Positions 26,386 through 36,381 of a stretch of DNA of 64,000 nucleotides are shown here, piece after piece; position 1 is the stretch's first letter, and the number at the start of each line of letters is the position of its first letter. The stretch is from Caryophanales bacterium (GTDB lineage Bacteria; Bacillota; Bacilli; JARBTR01), in NCBI GenBank assembly GCA_029240105.1, contig JARBTR010000009.1, positions 61,009 through 125,008 on the forward strand, read 5' to 3'. The notes under the pieces are model-generated. The model was given only the letters and a program-made list of their open reading frames with translations, did no database searches and had not been told where the DNA came from. A program made the position numbers and the translations under genes.

Positions 26386-27585
26386 TTAATGAGTAGTAGA
26401 TGGTTTAGAAAATGCACCTGACTTTGCAAAACGAAAGAAAATAATAAATGCAATCACAATGGAAGAAGCAGATAATATGTAAATCATTGGATAACCAAAT
26501 AAATGACTTATCTGTCCAAATAAAATTGCACCTATTCCTACGCCAAGGTCAAAGGAACTAAAAAATGTCGCAGTAGCAGCTCCACGCTTATTTTCTGGTA
26601 CAAGGGATATTGCCCAAGCATTGAAAGCTGGCTGCAGAGCTCCAAATCCCCATCCATAAAGCACTGCAGCAATGAGAAGCACTGTCATATTTGGTAGCCA
26701 AGCTAACAGTAACATTCCTAAAAAAATCATGATTGCTCCAGGAGGAAATACGTACTTCATACCCTTTCGGTCATACAGTTTTCCCATAAATAGCCTTGTT
26801 GACATCAGTGCTAGAGCATACACAACAAAATAATATTTAACTTGTGAAATATCAATACCTTGTTGTTCTGCATGCCTTGGCAAAAATGATGCTATTCCAC
26901 CAAAGGTTATTGTAATAAGGAACATTAACAACGATGGCTTCCAAACAGCTTTTTCAAAGAAATGATGCTTCTCATTTGCTTTTTGGGTTGATTTATCAAC
27001 CTTTTTATATCGAATTAAAAGTGAAAGAAATACAGAAATTAATCCACTACTTGCGCATATTAAGAACATCCAATGAAACGAAAGTTTTTGCATTAGGGTT
27101 AATGAAAGAGCTGGACCTATGGCAAGAGCAACGTTTGCACCAAGAGCATATATGCCCATTCCTTCCCCACGACGAGATGCTGGGATTAAATCGCTTGCAA
27201 TTGTTCCAGAGGCTGTCCCTGAACAACCCCAACCAATCCCTTGTAAAAGTCGTACAAAAAACACAAGATACAATGAAGATAAAAATGCATAAGAACCAAT
27301 CGAAATAACAAAAAAACTTAGACCTAGAACATAAACCAATTTCCGTCCTCGAGTTTCAACTGCTTGACCAGCAAAGGATCGTGTAAATAAGGCTGAAAAT
27401 GTAAAAAAACCAACTATAATTCCAACAATTTGATCACTACCACCAATATCCCTTATAAAATAAGGCAACATTGGCAATGTCATTTGAAAGCCTAAAAATA
27501 AAAAAAAGTTTGAAGCACAAATTAAGATAAAATCTCTTGTAATAAAACTATGTTTTTCAGCAGGCTTTGAACTAGCAAGTTCCAT
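26386..27585 (-). CDS. MFS transporter (YwoG/drug-efflux-like)
   Basis: 399 residues with 12 predicted helices. Motif A is GQAVETRGRKLV after helix 2, with a related GKLYDRKGMK at the equivalent place in the second half; GWGCSGTASGTIASDLIPASRRGEGMG matches the helix 4-5 region of drug/H+ antiporters of the YwoG group. Substrate unknown. ATG follows AAGGTGTTTAA. Monocistronic. Confidence 0.83.
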   Translation of the reverse strand: MELASSKPAEKHSFITRDFILICASNFFLFLGFQMTLPMLPYFIRDIGGSDQIVGIIVGFFTFSALFTRSFAGQAVETRGRKLVYVLGLSFFVISIGSYAFLSSLYLVFFVRLLQGIGWGCSGTASGTIASDLIPASRRGEGMGIYALGANVALAIGPALSLTLMQKLSFHWMFLICASSGLISVFLSLLIRYKKVDKSTQKANEKHHFFEKAVWKPSLLMFLITITFGGIASFLPRHAEQQGIDISQVKYYFVVYALALMSTRLFMGKLYDRKGMKYVFPPGAIMIFLGMLLLAWLPNMTVLLIAAVLYGWGFGALQPAFNAWAISLVPENKRGAATATFFSSFDLGVGIGAILFGQISHLFGYPMIYILSASSIVIAFIIFFRFAKSGAFSKPSTTH

Positions 27586-27692
27586 TTAAACACCTTGATT
27601 CTAATTTATATTTTCAAAACTATTTTACACCTAGTTTACGAGTAAAAAAACAAAAATATTTCGTTATACGAAAGATTTTTGGAAATAAAAAT

Positions 27693-27711
27693 AGGATACC
27701 CTTTAGGTATC
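27693..27711 (-). terminator. Terminator of GH1 gene
   Basis: GGATACC/GGTATCC stem, 5-base loop, with TATTTTTATTT following on the minus strand. Confidence 0.75.
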
Positions 27712-27841
27712 CCCATTTCTTGATTAAAGTACTTTGCTTATTTTTTACAAAATTTTTATGAATCACAAGGAAGCTGTATGATTTTTCTTGAAACTATAAT
27801 TTTCTAATTCAAATTTAAGTAAATTGAAATTAATCTAAGTA

Positions 27842-29293
<1,452 letters not shown>

Positions 29294-29392
29294 TTATTTA
29301 TTTTCAAGAATCTACTATTCATTTTTTTATGTAATACCCATATATTTCAATATACTTGTCCTTATCATAGGGATTAAAATACGGAGGTTATT

Positions 29393-29668
29393 ATGAGTAA
29401 TATTGGAATGATGCTTTTCTATTTTGCTTTTATAAATTTTAGTTTGTATATTCAAATGAATATTGATAAAACAAGAAAATATTTTAATAGTTTGCGCATT
29501 TCTGAATTTACTTTACTTTTACTTGCAATTGGTGGTGGTGCAATTGGCGGCACACTATCCATGTGGATTAACGGCCACAAAAAAAACAAATGGCACTTTA
29601 GAACATTATTCCCGATTTTAGCTTTAATTGATTGTTATCTTATTTATACGGTTGCAACCTTATTGTAA
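29393..29668 (+). CDS. DUF1294 family membrane protein
   Basis: 91 residues with about three membrane helices. The central LLLAIGGGAIGGTLSMWINGHKKNKWHFRTLFP is the DUF1294 core (Gly-rich helix followed by a His/Lys-rich loop and a KxxF segment). Function unknown. ATG follows ACGGAGGTTATT. It is transcribed against its neighbours. Confidence 0.8.
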   Translation: MSNIGMMLFYFAFINFSLYIQMNIDKTRKYFNSLRISEFTLLLLAIGGGAIGGTLSMWINGHKKNKWHFRTLFPILALIDCYLIYTVATLL

Positions 29669-29837
29669 AAACTATTGGTTCGGAAGTTTCGAAGTCTGAA
29701 ATTTTTGTTTTTAGATTTGCTTCTCAACAAACCATAAATGTCTCGCATACCCTTGTACTCGACCATAAAATGTTTCACCGACGTTTGTACTCAAACCTGA
29801 AATATTTCGCAGACTCTTGTACTCAATTTCTAAAAAT

Positions 29838-29872
29838 ACCTCTAGAAAGCGATGATTTCGCTTTTTAGAGGT
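29838..29872 (-). terminator. Terminator of chb-like operon
   Basis: ACCTCT/AGAGGT outer stem with inner AAAGCG/CGCTTT pairs; the minus strand continues ATTTTTAG. It lies 10 bases after the stop of the GH4 gene, the last gene of the operon. Confidence 0.8.
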
Positions 29873-29881
29873 ACTATTTGT

Positions 29882-31198
29882 TTATTTGAAGAACAAAGGC
29901 AAGTACTCTTTATGCGCTTCAATCATCTCATCAACTAGCGTTTTTGCTAATTGATCTGATGCAACTAATGGATTTATTGTTAAGGCTAGAATTGCCTTTT
30001 CTCTACTACCTTCAACAGCCGCTTCACAAGCCACGCGTTCGAATGATTTAATCGTTTGAACTAATCCTCGAACAGGCACAGGGAGTTCCCCCATAGCAAG
30101 AGGTATTGGTCCATCTTTCGTGATGACACAACTAACTTCAACAGCAGATTCTGCCGGAAGACCGATAATGGCACCACGGTTCATGGTGTTAACCGGTTGA
30201 ATATCACGTTTGTCATTATAAATAGAATTGATGAGTCGGCAAGCTGCATCTGAATAATAGGCTCCACCACGTTTTTCAAGTTGAGGAGGTTTTATGTCTA
30301 ATGTTTCATCTTTGTAAAGTTCAAATAATTCAGCCTCTAAACGTTGAACAACCTCTGCGCGTGTTTCGTTAGACTCAAATTCTTTTAGTTCCTTTGCCAC
30401 CATAACAGGTGTTTTATAATAATAATGATGATATGGGCAGGCAAGTGCGCCCACTGTACGTAAAAATTCGGGAGCCCATTCTTCACCTTGAATGTTTTTC
30501 ACAAAGCTCGAGTTATTTGGATCTGTTAACAAATCAGTTACTCGATCTTTTACACTAACGCCATCAAGATAAATATCAAGACCATAAACCATATGGTTTA
30601 AACCAGCAAAATCAATTCGAATACGTGAATGTTCAACTTCTAATAATTTTGCGATACCCATTTCCATACCAATTGGAACATTGCATAAACCCATTACTTT
30701 TTTGATATTGGAGTAACGTAAAACTGCTTCTGTAACCATACCAGCAGGGTTCGTAAAATTGATTAACCACGCATTAGGACAACATTCTTCGATATCTTTA
30801 CAAATTTCAAGGATAACAGGGATTGTACGAAGACCCTTAAAAAGTCCACCAGCACCGTTGGTTTCTTGACCAAGCACACCATGACTTAATGGGATTCGTT
30901 CATCTTTTGCCCTGGCTGCAAGTTGACCAATACGCATTTGCGTTGTAACAAAATCCGCATCTTTTAATGCTTCACGTCTGTTTAGTGTTAAATGGATTTC
31001 CATCGGAACTCCCGCTTTTTTTACCATACGTTTTGCGAGTGCCCCAACAATTTCTAGTTTTTCACGGCCTGCTTCTACATCTACCAGCCATAATTCTCGT
31101 ATTGGTAGCTCATCATATCTTTTGATAAACCCTTCCACTAACTCAGGGGTATAGCTGGAGCCACCACCAATAGTAACGATTTTTAAACCAGACGCCAT
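29882..31198 (-). CDS. chbF: GH4 6-phospho-beta-glucosidase (ChbF/LicH-like)
   Basis: 438 residues. The N-terminal NAD-binding IVTIGGGSSYTPELVEG, the metal-binding region with GLCNVPIGMEMG and the INFTNPAGMVTEAVLRY motif identify GH4, whose enzymes use NAD+ and Mn2+ and cleave by oxidation-elimination. ChbF acts on chitobiose-6-phosphate after ChbG has removed an acetyl group; LicH acts on cellobiose-6-phosphate. The presence of a ChbG gene two genes upstream favours the Chb reading. Last gene of the operon, separated from the IIA gene by a terminator-like hairpin. ATG follows AAGGGGAAATACAA. Confidence 0.85.
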   Translation of the reverse strand: MASGLKIVTIGGGSSYTPELVEGFIKRYDELPIRELWLVDVEAGREKLEIVGALAKRMVKKAGVPMEIHLTLNRREALKDADFVTTQMRIGQLAARAKDERIPLSHGVLGQETNGAGGLFKGLRTIPVILEICKDIEECCPNAWLINFTNPAGMVTEAVLRYSNIKKVMGLCNVPIGMEMGIAKLLEVEHSRIRIDFAGLNHMVYGLDIYLDGVSVKDRVTDLLTDPNNSSFVKNIQGEEWAPEFLRTVGALACPYHHYYYKTPVMVAKELKEFESNETRAEVVQRLEAELFELYKDETLDIKPPQLEKRGGAYYSDAACRLINSIYNDKRDIQPVNTMNRGAIIGLPAESAVEVSCVITKDGPIPLAMGELPVPVRGLVQTIKSFERVACEAAVEGSREKAILALTINPLVASDQLAKTLVDEMIEAHKEYLPLFFK

Positions 31199-31243
31199 TT
31201 GTATTTCCCCTTCCCTTTTTTAGCACAATCCCCTAATTAAAAA

Positions 31244-31260
31244 AATGGCACTGTGCCATT
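31244..31260 (-). terminator. Terminator-like hairpin inside the chb-like operon
   Basis: Perfect AATGGCAC/GTGCCATT stem followed on the minus strand by TTTTTTTAATTA, between the IIA gene stop and the GH4 gene start. It probably reduces expression of the hydrolase relative to the PTS genes. Confidence 0.7.
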
Positions 31261-31263
31261 CTT

Positions 31264-31572
31264 TTATTTACTGAAATTTTTATACATGTCAACCATTTCA
31301 GTAGCCAAATCCTTTACTGTAATGGCATTCATTAAGTGATCTTGTGCATGAACCATTAATAATGAAATTTCTATGTTTCTACCTTCAATTTCATCTTTTA
31401 TTAGTTCTGTTTGGATATGATGCGCTTCATTGAGTGAGTCTTTGGCCTCTTGAATTTTTGCATGTGCCTCTTCAAAGTTTCCTTTTTTAGCTGCGTAAAT
31501 CGCTTCCATAGCAGAACTTCTGCCATTTCCACCATGCAATATCAATGTAAATATCATTTCTTCCATTTCCAT
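31264..31572 (-). CDS. chbA: PTS lactose/cellobiose-type EIIA
   Basis: 102 residues from the ATG at 31572, the one with GAGGAG in range; earlier in-frame starts precede the ribosome site. All-helical EIIA of the lactose/chitobiose family: LILHGGNGRSSAMEAIYAAKKG, and the MVHAQDHLM segment with the phosphorylated His. It transfers phosphate from HPr to EIIB. It lies between the ChbG deacetylase and the GH4 enzyme. Confidence 0.9.
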   Translation of the reverse strand: MEMEEMIFTLILHGGNGRSSAMEAIYAAKKGNFEEAHAKIQEAKDSLNEAHHIQTELIKDEIEGRNIEISLLMVHAQDHLMNAITVKDLATEMVDMYKNFSK

Positions 31573-31605
31573 AATGATGCTCCTCATATCCAACAGAGTT
31601 ATGTA

Positions 31606-32358
31606 CTAAAGTTGTCGATAATTTATTAGTTCAATATTTAAATCTTCAATTGCTTTTTTTACCTCTTTAGAAGTAAGGATTTGATGTTCCAATGCACGCG
31701 GAATCGCGTAAGAAGTTCCATTTAATAAGGCTTGATCAAGAAAAGCTGGGTGACTCATGATTTCCGACGTTTCAAATTGACTACATTTTTTTAGAATGTT
31801 AATTAGTAAATCCACACTTAAAGCATTAGCTTCACTGTTGTAAAAAGAATAATCAAAATATGTGGTTGTTTTTAGTTTATAACTCGGATGATTTGGATCA
31901 GGTGAAGAAATGCGAATGGGCACTCCTTGTTCCTTTGCTAATTTATCAAAAATGGGATAAACCAAGTCATGCATATGCATGTGGTGATGGCTATCAAAGT
32001 GAGATGGTTTTAGTCCAAAGGACAGGAACTTTTCGAGTTGTGCTCGATATTCTTTCTCAATTTCTTCAGGATTAATGCTACTGTCTTTTTCAAGAACAGC
32101 TAATTTTTTGAAATTCCCTTCTTCATCAACGAGAGAAGGAACACCAGTCGAAACTGGTGCCCCGCATGTTAATACAAAGTGAATACCTACACTTAAGTCA
32201 GGATTTTCAAATGCTAATTTTGCTGCATGCTCAGCGGCAGGCATATTTGTCATCATCGTTGTAGACGTTAAAATGCCATTTTGATAAGCATCGATAATGC
32301 CGTAATTAACCCCCTTTGAATATCCAAAGTCATCTGCATTTATAATAAGCTTCGCCAT
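31606..32358 (-). CDS. chbG: ChbG/YdjC carbohydrate deacetylase
   Basis: 250 residues from the ATG at 32358, preceded by GGAGGTAATTCAT. The start MAKLIINADDFGYSKGVNYGI holds the metal-ligand Asp-Asp and DFG signature; further ligands lie in SHFDSHHHMHM. YdjC-family enzymes remove an N-acetyl group from chitooligosaccharides or diacetylchitobiose-6-phosphate. Within a PTS/GH4 operon this points to N,N'-diacetylchitobiose use as in E. coli chbBCARFG, although no chbR is present. Confidence 0.88.
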   Translation of the reverse strand: MAKLIINADDFGYSKGVNYGIIDAYQNGILTSTTMMTNMPAAEHAAKLAFENPDLSVGIHFVLTCGAPVSTGVPSLVDEEGNFKKLAVLEKDSSINPEEIEKEYRAQLEKFLSFGLKPSHFDSHHHMHMHDLVYPIFDKLAKEQGVPIRISSPDPNHPSYKLKTTTYFDYSFYNSEANALSVDLLINILKKCSQFETSEIMSHPAFLDQALLNGTSYAIPRALEHQILTSKEVKKAIEDLNIELINYRQL

Positions 32359-32397
32359 ATGAATTACCTCCAAGGGGGTTAAATGAATGATCAATAA

Positions 32398-33708
32398 TTA
32401 TTTTGCTGCTTGCTCTTCCTTGTATTTCACATTATCCCACATCTTGAAGAATGGGAAGTAGATAACGAATGCGATTCCAAAGTTAATTAATTGCATTACA
32501 GCACCCATAATTTTGTTTCCTGTTACCATATATCCACCGAAACCTACTGGCATTGTCCAAGGTAGTGCAATACCTGCAGTTTTTGGTGCGAAACCAGTTT
32601 CCATACCAATATAAGTGGCAATTGTCATTGCAATCGGAGTCAAAATGAACGGAATCATCATGATCGGGTTCATAACAATTGGCATACCGAATGTAATCGG
32701 CTCGTTGATGTTAAAGATACCAGAAGGCAGAGCTAATTTACCAAGTGTTTTCATTTGCTTTGATTTTGCGAAGAAAATCATTGCAAATACAAGAGCTAAA
32801 GTCGCACCAGAACCTCCAATGTAAACAAACAAGTCGATGAATTGTTGGCTGATTACGTTTGGAATTTCCTTACCTGCTTCATATGCTGCAAGGTTATCGG
32901 CAGTAAACTTTAACCAGATTGGACCCATGATACCACCAACGATTGATGCCCCATGAAGACCACAAGACCATAGTAATTGAATTGCCATAACTGCAACAAG
33001 CGTTCCACCCAAGCTTCCACCTAGGTTTTCTAGTGGACCACCAATAATGTCCTTGAATGCTGCGTGAATGTTGCCCCAGTCAGTTCCTTCGAAAAAGATT
33101 TTAACCAACCAGAAAATTGTAATAACAAAGAATGCAGGGATTAAAGCTATGAAAGCCTTAGAAACTGATGGAGGAACGCCATCAGGCATTTTGATTGTAA
33201 TTTTCTTTTGGATTATAAAACGATAAACTTCAGTTGAAAGGAGTGCAATTAAAATAGCAACAAACAAACCACCAGCGCCTAAATATGTTGTTGGAACAAC
33301 GCCTCCAACATTTACAGCTTCTTTAACTCCTTCAACTGTAATTGTTGTTGAAAATGGTGTTGTTAATAAGAATGCAGAAACCGCAACAGCACCTGCAGAC
33401 AGTGCATCTACTGCATACTTTTCAGCTAATCGATACGCAATACCGAAACAAGCAATTAGTGCAATTAGATCGAAAGTTGCACCAACTGGGTAAGAAAGTC
33501 TTTCTCCCCATAAATTTTTATCAGAACCCATATAATCAAGCCAAGAATCAAATGGTAACCATCTGATTACTAAGAAAAGTGAACCAGCAATAATTAATGG
33601 CATTGTTAAAACCAAGCCATCACGTAGTGCTTGTAAATGTCTTTGTGCAGCAATCTTTGCAGCGACTGGCATTACTTTTTCTTCAAGAAAACGTGTAAAA
33701 CCGCCCAT
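32398..33708 (-). CDS. chbC: PTS lactose/cellobiose-type EIIC permease
   Basis: 436 residues from the ATG at 33708, preceded by AGGGGTGAG; an in-frame GTG overlaps that site and is rejected. About ten membrane segments; the family markers are GLVLTMPLIIAGSLF, WSCGLHGASIVGGI and GIFNINEPITFGMPIVMNP, the last holding the substrate-binding Asn-Glu-Pro. It imports and phosphorylates a beta-linked disaccharide together with IIA and IIB. Second gene of the operon, 11 bases after the IIB gene. Confidence 0.9.
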   Translation of the reverse strand: MGGFTRFLEEKVMPVAAKIAAQRHLQALRDGLVLTMPLIIAGSLFLVIRWLPFDSWLDYMGSDKNLWGERLSYPVGATFDLIALIACFGIAYRLAEKYAVDALSAGAVAVSAFLLTTPFSTTITVEGVKEAVNVGGVVPTTYLGAGGLFVAILIALLSTEVYRFIIQKKITIKMPDGVPPSVSKAFIALIPAFFVITIFWLVKIFFEGTDWGNIHAAFKDIIGGPLENLGGSLGGTLVAVMAIQLLWSCGLHGASIVGGIMGPIWLKFTADNLAAYEAGKEIPNVISQQFIDLFVYIGGSGATLALVFAMIFFAKSKQMKTLGKLALPSGIFNINEPITFGMPIVMNPIMMIPFILTPIAMTIATYIGMETGFAPKTAGIALPWTMPVGFGGYMVTGNKIMGAVMQLINFGIAFVIYFPFFKMWDNVKYKEEQAAK

Positions 33709-33719
33709 TACTCTCACCC

Positions 33720-34028
33720 CTATTTGTTATTAAACATCGTAACTGCTTGTTTAAACACTTCTGCACCATTTACCATTCCATAATGCATCATGTTAATTAC
33801 TTCGACGGGAATCCCTTTTTCATTACCAAGAGTTTTCAGTTCATTAAGCATGTAACGAACTTGCGGACCTAGCAAAAGAACATCAGCTTGATCTAAATTA
33901 GCGCGTATTGCGTCCACACCAACCGCCCAAATACGGGCTTCAAAACCTTGTTCAGCTGCTGCTTTCTCCATACGTGTTACAAGTAAGCTAGTTGACATAC
34001 CTGCAGCACAACATAATAAAATATTCAT
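33720..34028 (-). CDS. chbB: PTS lactose/cellobiose-type EIIB
   Basis: 102 residues from the ATG at 34028, which has GGAGG 7 bases upstream. It begins [16 protein letters not shown]; the second Cys of the P-loop (C7) is the phosphorylation site. The rest follows the EIIB-cel fold ([24 protein letters not shown]). First gene of the chb-like operon. Confidence 0.9.
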   Translation of the reverse strand: MNILLCCAAGMSTSLLVTRMEKAAAEQGFEARIWAVGVDAIRANLDQADVLLLGPQVRYMLNELKTLGNEKGIPVEVINMMHYGMVNGAEVFKQAVTMFNNK

Positions 34029-34280
34029 TCTTGTCCTCCTTTCTCTATATAGATATTCACTTTGTTGATGCACTATTAACTCATCTATATGCTTTTTTTT
34101 AAGAATAAATATGTAATTAAATAAATTGTAATTTTAACGTCATATCTCGATTCAAAAACTCTGTAAAAACAAAATGATTGGTAATAACACGAATGTGTTT
34201 TTACCAATCCTTTTAAAATCTATTTAAATTTAAAGTACGCTCTTTTTAAGTTATATCTTTATTTTTACATTACTTTCCCT
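34029..34280. promoter_or_regulatory. Leader region of the chb-like operon
   Basis: No coding frame. An interrupted inverted repeat ATATAGAT (34047-34054) / ATCTATAT (34083-34090) lies close to the first gene and could be an operator. A strong stem GATTGGTAATAACAC/GTGTTTTTACCAATC at 34176-34209 is followed on the minus strand by ATTTTGTTTTT and resembles an attenuator in the 5' leader. No BglG-type antiterminator or ChbR gene is in the window, and I see no clear RAT sequence. Confidence 0.4.
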
Positions 34281-34310
34281 TTGACAAATCACATCAAAAA
34301 GTTATATTCT
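34281..34310 (+). promoter_or_regulatory. Promoter of tRNA-Val
   Basis: TTGACA at 34281-34286 and TATTCT at 34305-34310 with an 18-base spacer, about 55 bases ahead of the tRNA. Confidence 0.6.
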
Positions 34311-34363
34311 ATTATGTATAACTCTATGAATGGAGTTGTATTTTATCTAATATTTCTTATCGT

Positions 34364-34436
34364 GGTCTTGTAGCTCAGTTGGGAGAGCACCAGCTCGACA
34401 AGCTGGGGGTCGTAGGTTCGAACCCTATCGGGACCA
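34364..34436 (+). tRNA. tRNA-Val (anticodon GAC)
   Basis: Cloverleaf by eye: acceptor GGTCTTG with CGGGACC, D arm GCTC/GAGC, anticodon stem CCAGC/GCTGG with loop TCGACAA (anticodon GAC, Val), T arm GTAGG-TTCGAAC-CCTAT. The discriminator is A and CCA is not encoded. It stands alone, at the left border of a stretch of accessory genes. Confidence 0.93.
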
Positions 34437-34484
34437 CTGGGTGCCAAACCCTTTGGAAATCAACATTTAGAAATAAAGGTTGAC

Positions 34485-34525
34485 TATCTTAACTAACTAA
34501 CGGTAAGGGTTATTTGAATAAGGAA
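34485..34525 (+). repeat. Degenerate dispersed repeat, copy 1
   Basis: Contains AACTAACGGTAAGGGTT and TTGAATAAGGA. It shares with copies 2-4 the pattern TNAA-TAAC-GG-AG-TTAG-TGAATAAG and sits between tRNA-Val and the first accessory gene. Confidence 0.5.
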
Positions 34526-34599
34526 TTTGAATTTAAAAAAGTAAATATCTTATATGAAAAAGATTTATAAAATAGATGGGAACTAAAGGAGAGGACACT

Positions 34600-34854
34600 T
34601 TGACACTATTTGACTTTCTGTTTAACAACGTATTAGTTTATACATCTGTGAAAGATGTTGATTATTTTAATGTTTCTCAAGCATTTAAAAATGATGGCTT
34701 AAAGTACAAAGTCAAACCGAGTTCTCGAAATAGCTCTACTCCTGGACCTAATTTTTATGCAACTGGTTTGAGAGCTCCAGTTATATATGATTTTTATGTA
34801 AAAAAGGAAGACGAGTATAAAGCACAAAAGATACTATCAACTTTAAAAAAATAA
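34600..34854 (+). CDS. Small soluble protein, DUF2007-like
   Basis: 84 residues from a TTG at 34600, which lies 5-6 bases after AAAGGAGAGG; the ATG at 34576 precedes that site and is rejected. The order 'VLVYTSVKDVDYF ... AFKNDGLKYKV ... DFYVKKEDEYKAQKIL' resembles the ferredoxin-like DUF2007 (putative signal-transducing) proteins: a first strand, a helix, a strand and a final helix. Assignment is tentative. First gene of the repeat-bounded array. Confidence 0.55.
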   Translation: MTLFDFLFNNVLVYTSVKDVDYFNVSQAFKNDGLKYKVKPSSRNSSTPGPNFYATGLRAPVIYDFYVKKEDEYKAQKILSTLKK

Positions 34855-34870
34855 CAATTCATTATGCAAC

Positions 34871-34943
34871 CATCGGGTGCGTTGCTGAAATAGGAGTAAG
34901 GCATTTTGTTATTGAAGTAACGAGGCCAATTAGAATAAAAAGG
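34871..34943 (+). repeat. Dispersed repeat, copy 2 (long form)
   Basis: About 73 bases beginning CATCGGGTGCGTTGCT, through GTAAGGCATTTTGTTA, TGAAGTAAC and TTAG to AAAAGGA. It aligns with copy 3 over its whole length at roughly three quarters identity. It begins 16 bases after the preceding stop codon. Confidence 0.65.
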
Positions 34944-34994
34944 AAATTAAATAAATGAACATCAGTGAGGGAAGATTAATACTGAGGTGTTCAT

Positions 34995-35369
34995 ATGAAA
35001 AAGCTAATAACTTTCTTTAACGTTTTATGTTTTATGATTTATGTTTTTCCCAATTCCTCATATGCTGTTGAATTACCTCAAAATATGTTGGAAAAAGCCT
35101 TAATAAAGAAATTACAGGAGCCAATTTTCTCTGTCGTGGGTACAGATTGGTTTAGAGGCAATGAAAAAATTTTAGAAATAAAAAACGATGACCATAACAA
35201 AGATGTAATTTACGTTACAGTTCAAGTAGTAACTTTCCATGGGCCACATAACCCACCTTATTTACAAGAGATAATTACTTTCAGAATTAAAGGCAGCGAT
35301 GTTATACCCACTGATTATTTCAACAGATTTATACCAGAAAATGAGTGGAATAAATTCGAATGGGACTAA
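34995..35369 (+). CDS. Secreted DUF3888-like protein
   Basis: 124 residues with a Sec signal peptide ending near SSYA. The mature part follows the DUF3888 pattern: LEKALIKKLQEPI at the start, Trp/Phe/Arg in VGTDWFRGNEKI, VTVQVVTFHGPHNPPY, and an FRIKGSDV strand. DUF3888 proteins are small exported Bacillus proteins of unknown function. ATG follows GAGGTG. Flanked on both sides by long-form repeats. Confidence 0.72.
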   Translation: MKKLITFFNVLCFMIYVFPNSSYAVELPQNMLEKALIKKLQEPIFSVVGTDWFRGNEKILEIKNDDHNKDVIYVTVQVVTFHGPHNPPYLQEIITFRIKGSDVIPTDYFNRFIPENEWNKFEWD

Positions 35370-35380
35370 TGCTTATTCAG

Positions 35381-35457
35381 ATAGCGGGTGCTTTGCTTCA
35401 ATAGAAGCAAGGCATTTTTCTTAGTGAAATAACCGGGCAGGTTAGTTGCATAAGGAT
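35381..35457 (+). repeat. Dispersed repeat, copy 3 (long form), includes a terminator hairpin
   Basis: Begins ATAGCGGGTGCTTTGCT. The internal TGCTTTGCTTC/GAAGCAAGGCA stem (35389-35413) with TTTTTC acts as a terminator for the DUF3888 gene. It continues TGAAATAACCGGGCAGGTTAG and ends TAAGGA. It begins 12 bases after the stop codon. Confidence 0.65.
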
Positions 35458-35622
35458 TTACCACTAACTGGAATTTTGTAGTAAGATTAAATTTAGAAAT
35501 AAATAATCTTACTAGGAGAACTTATGATTAACAATATATTGCGAAGTATCAATATTTGTTTAACTAACAGATAAATTGTAATTTGTTAAACTGATAATTT
35601 TATATATTAAAAGGAGATTCAA

Positions 35623-36297
35623 ATGGCTTCTTGGATGGTACATCTTCGAATTGCAGACAAATTGATAAATGAAATATCCAATCTTTCCTATACAGAGTTT
35701 GTAGTTGGGAATATAGCACCTGATAGTGGTGTACCCAACGATGATTGGTCAGCTTTTACTCCAAGTGGTGATGTTTCGCATTTTAAAACAACAGATGTAG
35801 ATGGTTTAAGAGATATTCATTTAAACGAATATGTGGAACTTTTTTTTACAGAGGAGCAGAGAAAAAGATATAGCGACAAACAGAAATCTTTTTATCTTGG
35901 CTATTTGACTCATTTATTAACTGATATTTTGTGGGGAAATGGTATAGTTCGGCCAAGTAAAGATAAATTTAAATCTTTACATGATAAAGACAGAACTGAG
36001 TGGGTAAGGACATTAAAGAAAGATTGGTATGACCTTGATTTTCTGTATATTAAAAAAAATCCTAATTTTAGATCTTTTTTAATTTATAAGAACGCAGTTG
36101 GATTCAAAAATGAATATATTGATTTTTTTAGTAATGATGCATTTGACAATCGAAGAAATTATATAACAGGTTTTTATGGTGGTGTAAGAGAGAATTTGGA
36201 ACGAGAATATACATATTTAAAAGAGGAAGAGATGAATAGGTTTGTTGATGAAAGTTCTGAGAAAATTAGTCAGATACTGAAGGAAGAATATTTGTAG
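35623..36297 (+). CDS. Zinc-dependent phospholipase C-like hydrolase
   Basis: 224 residues, cytoplasmic (no signal peptide). MASWMVHLRIADKL and FVVGNIAPDSG at the N-terminus, then DVSHFKTTD and YLGYLTHLLTDILWG, give a series of His and Asp residues in the order expected for the zinc-dependent phospholipase C/S1-P1 nuclease-like family found in many Firmicutes. Members are usually annotated as zinc-dependent phospholipase C family proteins, but the intracellular substrate is unknown. ATG follows AAAAGGAGATTCAA. Third gene of the repeat-bounded array. Confidence 0.72.
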   Translation: MASWMVHLRIADKLINEISNLSYTEFVVGNIAPDSGVPNDDWSAFTPSGDVSHFKTTDVDGLRDIHLNEYVELFFTEEQRKRYSDKQKSFYLGYLTHLLTDILWGNGIVRPSKDKFKSLHDKDRTEWVRTLKKDWYDLDFLYIKKNPNFRSFLIYKNAVGFKNEYIDFFSNDAFDNRRNYITGFYGGVRENLEREYTYLKEEEMNRFVDESSEKISQILKEEYL

Positions 36298-36381
36298 AAA
36301 AGGAGTAAAATTAAAGTTCGATAAATTCCAATTTATCGTTAGTACTATCCCTCTCTAAATGGACTATATAATTTTATTAGC

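Noticed and set aside
26934..27308. 124-codon antisense frame in the MFS gene
   Set aside because: Shadow of a well-supported transporter.
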